Assembly (NCBI GenBank): GCA_034044135.1
Contig: CP139021.1
Coordinates: forward strand, 3,115,635-3,179,634
Reading direction: 5' to 3'
From: Flammeovirgaceae bacterium SG7u.111
GTDB taxonomy: Bacteria; Bacteroidota; Bacteroidia; Cytophagales; Flammeovirgaceae
DNA: 64,000 nucleotides
Shown here: in pieces, positions 61,125-64,000 of the stretch
How positions within the stretch are numbered: the first letter of the stretch is position 1
How the letters are laid out: every line of letters starts with the position of its first letter
Made by a program: the position numbers and the translations under genes
Notes under the pieces: model-generated
What the model was told of the DNA's origin: nothing
The model's database searches: none
What the model saw: only the letters and a program-made list of their open reading frames with translations

Positions 61125-61747
61125 ACTAATATTAATTTAAAGATCACTATCTCTCCAGCTTTGTTGCCAAAGAGTAGAAACTTTTCTTGTTAAGGAAATT
61201 ATTCTTTTTAGCAAGAAAAACTTCTCGTCTGGTTTATATTGTTTTGGTAAAACTTATCTATAAAACTTTTTGAACTTGATAATATTATGGCGATTCTCTT
61301 TGAGTATATTGGCGTGCCAGTTTTAGAGTATATAAGCATGTAAGAATGTACTAAACTGTGAATCTGAAGAATGAAATATTGAGTTTTTCTTCTCTTAAAA
61401 TGCTATTTTTCGCAAGAGGAAATATTTGAACGCAAGTAGGATCAAGGTTTTGAAATCTTGTTTAAAATATCTTTACTAGTAGAATAGATGAATAAAAAGA
61501 GGTTTTTAAATATAAATGTAGAATGTTTTTGTGTCATTTTCTTTTTTAAGAAATTATATATGAATTCTAGTATATACAGATTTTATGATAAAGTTATTGT
61601 TAATTCAGTGTGAATCTATCATGTAAAACAGAGGGTAATGTTTTGCTGAAAAAAAACTATAATTAGATTTTAAAAGGAAAGTGGCGATTACCCTTTTTGT
61701 AAAAAAACAATGTTAAATTTCGTTTTGGGAAAATTCCCACCTTAACT
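61125..61747. other. AT-rich intergenic region
   Basis: 623 bp between the divergent sigma-54 regulator and DUF4249 genes. It is very AT-rich with long A/T tracts and should hold two promoters. No open frame with coding character, RNA gene, clear sigma-54 -24/-12 site or strong hairpin was recognised. Confidence 0.5.
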
Positions 61748-62578
61748 ATGAGAACTTCCATTTTTATACTTTTTCTCGTATTGGCATCATGCCACAATTC
61801 TTTGGATATAAATAAAAAAGATCGAAAAGAAGGTTTGGTGATAGAAGGGTGGTTGGATAATTTGAATACAAATGATGAAATCCAACTTAGTTTTTCAACA
61901 GATTTTACCAGCACAACTAATCCACCAGTCTTGAGCGATGCCAAAGTTGCAGTAGTCATAAATCAACAAGACACTTTAGCCTTTGAAGAAAAAACGGCGG
62001 GTGTTTATGTCCCCAAAGGCAGATTAATAGGTCAAGTAGGAAATGTGTACGCTTTAATAATTGAAAGTAAAGAGGGTGTGATTTATCGGTCTTCAGATGA
62101 AAAAATGCAAAGTGTGGCTGCTATAAATACAGTAGAGGTTGATCTTGAAATCTTAGATCCATTCGATGTGGAAGATGTAGATACTACTTGGGTGATTAAT
62201 ATTCAGTTTCAAGACCCTGCAGATGAAGTGAATTATTATAGATGGATTTTGTATATAGATGGTGAGCAACAAAATGCTGCCGAGGATTTATTTGTGAAAA
62301 ATGACAAGCTGACAAATGGTCTAGTCAATACTGTGAAAATCAGGAAAAAGCAATTAAAAAGTGGTTCCAAAATCATAGTTCATCAACTTTCCCTTTCTGA
62401 AGATGGCTATGGTTTTTTAGAGGAAGTACGTGTCCATATGAATGAGCTTGGAGGTCCGTTTAGTCCTGCGCCTTCTAGCATTAGGGGAAATATGTTCAAT
62501 GTAGATAATACTGCCGAATGGGTAGTTGGTTATTTTGGGGCTTCGGCAGTGAGTGTCGATTCAGTTATAGTGCCTTAA
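61748..62578 (+). CDS. DUF4249 family lipoprotein
   Basis: 276-aa lipoprotein: signal ILFLVLASC with lipidated Cys at residue 15, then the DUF4249 body (EGLVIEGWLDNLNTNDEIQL, VLSDAKVAVVINQQDTLAF, PSSIRGNMFNVDN, WVVGYFGASAVSVDS). Members are usually encoded just after a TonB-dependent receptor with a carboxypeptidase-like domain and may help it on the cell surface; no such receptor gene is next to this copy. Convergent with the VOC gene, only 8 bp apart. Confidence 0.82.
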   Translation: MRTSIFILFLVLASCHNSLDINKKDRKEGLVIEGWLDNLNTNDEIQLSFSTDFTSTTNPPVLSDAKVAVVINQQDTLAFEEKTAGVYVPKGRLIGQVGNVYALIIESKEGVIYRSSDEKMQSVAAINTVEVDLEILDPFDVEDVDTTWVINIQFQDPADEVNYYRWILYIDGEQQNAAEDLFVKNDKLTNGLVNTVKIRKKQLKSGSKIIVHQLSLSEDGYGFLEEVRVHMNELGGPFSPAPSSIRGNMFNVDNTAEWVVGYFGASAVSVDSVIVP

Positions 62579-62586
62579 ACGAACGG

Positions 62587-62976
62587 TCATAATTTGCTTT
62601 CGTCCAAAGGCTCCCAAAGCTCTATTTTATTCCCATCGGCATCCAGTATCCATCCAAACTTTCCATAATCATACTCTTCTATTTCACCAACTATTTCAAC
62701 ACCCTCTTCTTTCAATACTTTTAGCAACTCCACCAAGTTTTCTACTCGGTAGTTAAGCATGTATTCCTTTTCGGAAGGTTTGAAATACTCTGTTTTTTCA
62801 TCAAAAGGCGACCAAGCTGTACCCCCAACTTTATCAGGATCATCTTTCTCTCTCCATTTGAACATTCCTCCGTATTGGTCGGTTTCAATGCCCAGGTGTT
62901 TTTGATACCATTCTTTTGTTTTGGCAGGGTCTTTTACTTTAAAGAAAACGCCGCCTAATCCTGTCACTCTTTTCAT
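62587..62976 (-). CDS. VOC-superfamily (glyoxalase-like) protein
   Basis: 129-aa protein with one pair of beta-alpha-beta-beta-beta modules: GLGGVFFKVKDPAKTKEWYQ, LGIETDQYGGMFKWRE, MLNYRVENLVELLKVLKEEG, YGKFGWILDADGNKIELWEP. The C-terminal KIELWEP carries the metal-ligand Glu of the family. Members include glyoxalase I, dioxygenases and antibiotic-binding proteins; nothing points to a particular reaction. Confidence 0.85.
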   Translation of the reverse strand: MKRVTGLGGVFFKVKDPAKTKEWYQKHLGIETDQYGGMFKWREKDDPDKVGGTAWSPFDEKTEYFKPSEKEYMLNYRVENLVELLKVLKEEGVEIVGEIEEYDYGKFGWILDADGNKIELWEPLDESKL

Positions 62977-63002
62977 ATAGATGAATTTAAAAGGTTAAGA
63001 AT

Positions 63003-64000
63003 CTATTCTGTTTTTACTTCGGGCTGGAGCTTCCAGCTCACTGTAGTAGTGTCAAATACATATTCAGGCATAGAAATGTTGTGCTTATTGAGCAGTTTCC
63101 TCGATTGCTCTGCATATGTTTTGAAGGCGGAGCTTTGCCCTTGCTTAAAAAAATCTGCTTTGTGTTCGTACTGCGAAACAGGCATGAGGTAATATTGAGA
63201 CTTCCCATTTTCTCGAGGTCTATAAACCCAGGTGAGAAAATAGCCAGCTTCGCCCAGCCAAGATTCTTCCTCACATTTACAAATCTCAAATTTCACCATC
63301 GCTCCTCCATCGGTTTTGAGTTTTCGCTGGTTAGAAATAAAATTTCCAAGGGAATAAACTAATAGGTTTTCTTTTCCTAGGGAGTCTGTTGTCCGTTCAA
63401 ATGGCTGGATGACATGAGGGTGAGCGCCAATAACATAATCCGCTCCATTTTTAAAAGCAAATTGGGCAACAGTCTTTTGATCTTTGGAGGGTAGAGATTG
63501 GTATTCCAACCCCCAATGATAGAATACAATTATTTTATCTGGACTGTGCGCTTTGGCCTTTACCAAGTCATAATAGATTTGAGTGGTGTCTATCAGATTG
63601 ACAATGTTTGGCGCTCTGGTAGGTAGGCCGTTGGTGCCGTAAGTATAGTTCAACAAAGCTATTCTTATGCCTTTTTTATTTATTATTAATGGGTATGTAT
63701 AATCTCTTGAATAACTGTCTTTAAAAGTGCCGGTATGAACAGTGCCCAAGGTGTCAAGAATTTTTATCGTGTTTTCCACTCCTTTTTTGCCTCTATCATT
63801 AGAATGGTTGTTCGACGTAGCCAATATGTCAACCCCAGCTTTTTGTAAAGCGACTGCCAATGCTGCAGGCGAGCTGAAGCGAGGGTAACCATCGTAAGGG
63901 GTAATTCCTAGGGTTACTTCTAAGTTCCCAATACTGATGTCTGCTTCGCTCAAGAGCGGTTTGATGTAATGAAAACTGCTATCGTAGTCATAAGATTTGG
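63003..64000 (-). CDS. CapA-family protein, 5' end beyond the window
   Basis: At least 332 residues of a poly-gamma-glutamate-synthesis (CapA/PgsA) type metallophosphatase-like protein. The frame is open to the window edge (KSYDYDSSFHYIKPLL precedes EADISIGNLEVTL), so the true start lies outside. Family motifs are SIGNLE, ATSNNHSNDRGKKGVENTI, VIGAHPHVIQPFE and LLVYSLGNFISNQ. In Bacillus CapA acts in polyglutamate capsule anchoring; in Bacteroidota such genes are common without capB/capC, and no cap genes are present here, so the substrate is unknown. Confidence 0.9.
   Translation of the reverse strand, partial: KSYDYDSSFHYIKPLLSEADISIGNLEVTLGITPYDGYPRFSSPAALAVALQKAGVDILATSNNHSNDRGKKGVENTIKILDTLGTVHTGTFKDSYSRDYTYPLIINKKGIRIALLNYTYGTNGLPTRAPNIVNLIDTTQIYYDLVKAKAHSPDKIIVFYHWGLEYQSLPSKDQKTVAQFAFKNGADYVIGAHPHVIQPFERTTDSLGKENLLVYSLGNFISNQRKLKTDGGAMVKFEICKCEEESWLGEAGYFLTWVYRPRENGKSQYYLMPVSQYEHKADFFKQGQSSAFKTYAEQSRKLLNKHNISMPEYVFDTTTVSWKLQPEVKTE

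Noticed and set aside
1-64000. CRISPR arrays, tRNA or rRNA genes, integrase-type phage genes
   Set aside because: No regularly spaced repeats, cloverleaf-like sequences, rRNA segments or phage structural genes were recognised by eye; a tRNA or covariance-model scan was not possible.

Overview
The window is chromosomal DNA of a member of the Bacteroidota, most likely a Cytophagales-type gliding or marine lineage. The evidence is lineage-specific families: a SusC/SusD pair, proteins with type IX secretion (T9SS) C-terminal sorting domains, a CHU_C 'gliding motility' C-terminal domain, DUF4249, DUF4251 and DUF5683 proteins, a DPC-type alpha-2-macroglobulin, and a second EF-G paralogue. No rRNA, tRNA, CRISPR array or prophage was recognised.

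Layout. 1-8.7 kb: the 5' part of yebC, an exported metallophosphoesterase, a SusD/SusC outer-membrane uptake pair, a small outer-membrane protein and an exported M20 peptidase. 8.8-16.55 kb: an almost gene-free block of eight insertion sequences, several inside one another: IS1, IS630, an IS3 element (IS3-A) carrying an IS200/IS605 element and a second IS3 element (IS3-B), then an IS200-like relic split by ISAs1, which is itself split by a third IS3 element (IS3-C). 16.55-18.9 kb: an AT-rich MBOAT acyltransferase plus SGNH-like partner. 18.97-20.9 kb: a decayed relative of IS3-B carrying a nearly identical second IS200 copy. The MBOAT pair therefore lies between IS copies like cargo.

21-30 kb: a thioester-containing alpha-2-macroglobulin, then a GH130 mannosylglucose-phosphorylase-like enzyme with its Na+/solute symporter. 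30.3-40.4 kb: T9SS cargo (a decayed sorting-domain relic, a subtilisin-like protease with leucine-rich and MBG repeats, a Kelch/fibronectin-III protein) and a TPR protein. 40.5-43.6 kb: membrane EEP-family hydrolase, DUF4251 protein, a TolC-type channel without pump partners. 44-49.9 kb: parA-parB-DUF5683-two-component sensor in one direction. 49.9-55.1 kb: methyltransferase / glycosyltransferase / methyltransferase operon, a small outer-membrane protein and a Wzx-like flippase, together a small surface-polysaccharide set. 55.1-56.8 kb: a LamG/CHU_C surface protein broken by a 1-nt frameshift. 57-59.2 kb: an EF-G2-like translation factor lacking the catalytic histidine of the GTPase centre. 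59.2-61.1 kb: a histidine phosphotransfer protein and a sigma-54 response regulator. 61.7-64 kb: DUF4249 lipoprotein, VOC protein and a CapA-family protein cut by the window end.

The strongest items for a second look are the nested IS block and how it reshaped the MBOAT operon (an IS end now supplies the stop codon of the SGNH gene), the GTPase-centre changes in the EF-G2-like protein with a terminator-like hairpin directly before its start, paired parS-like half-sites before parA, and the CHU_C frameshift. I did not find a convincing wholly new multi-gene system.
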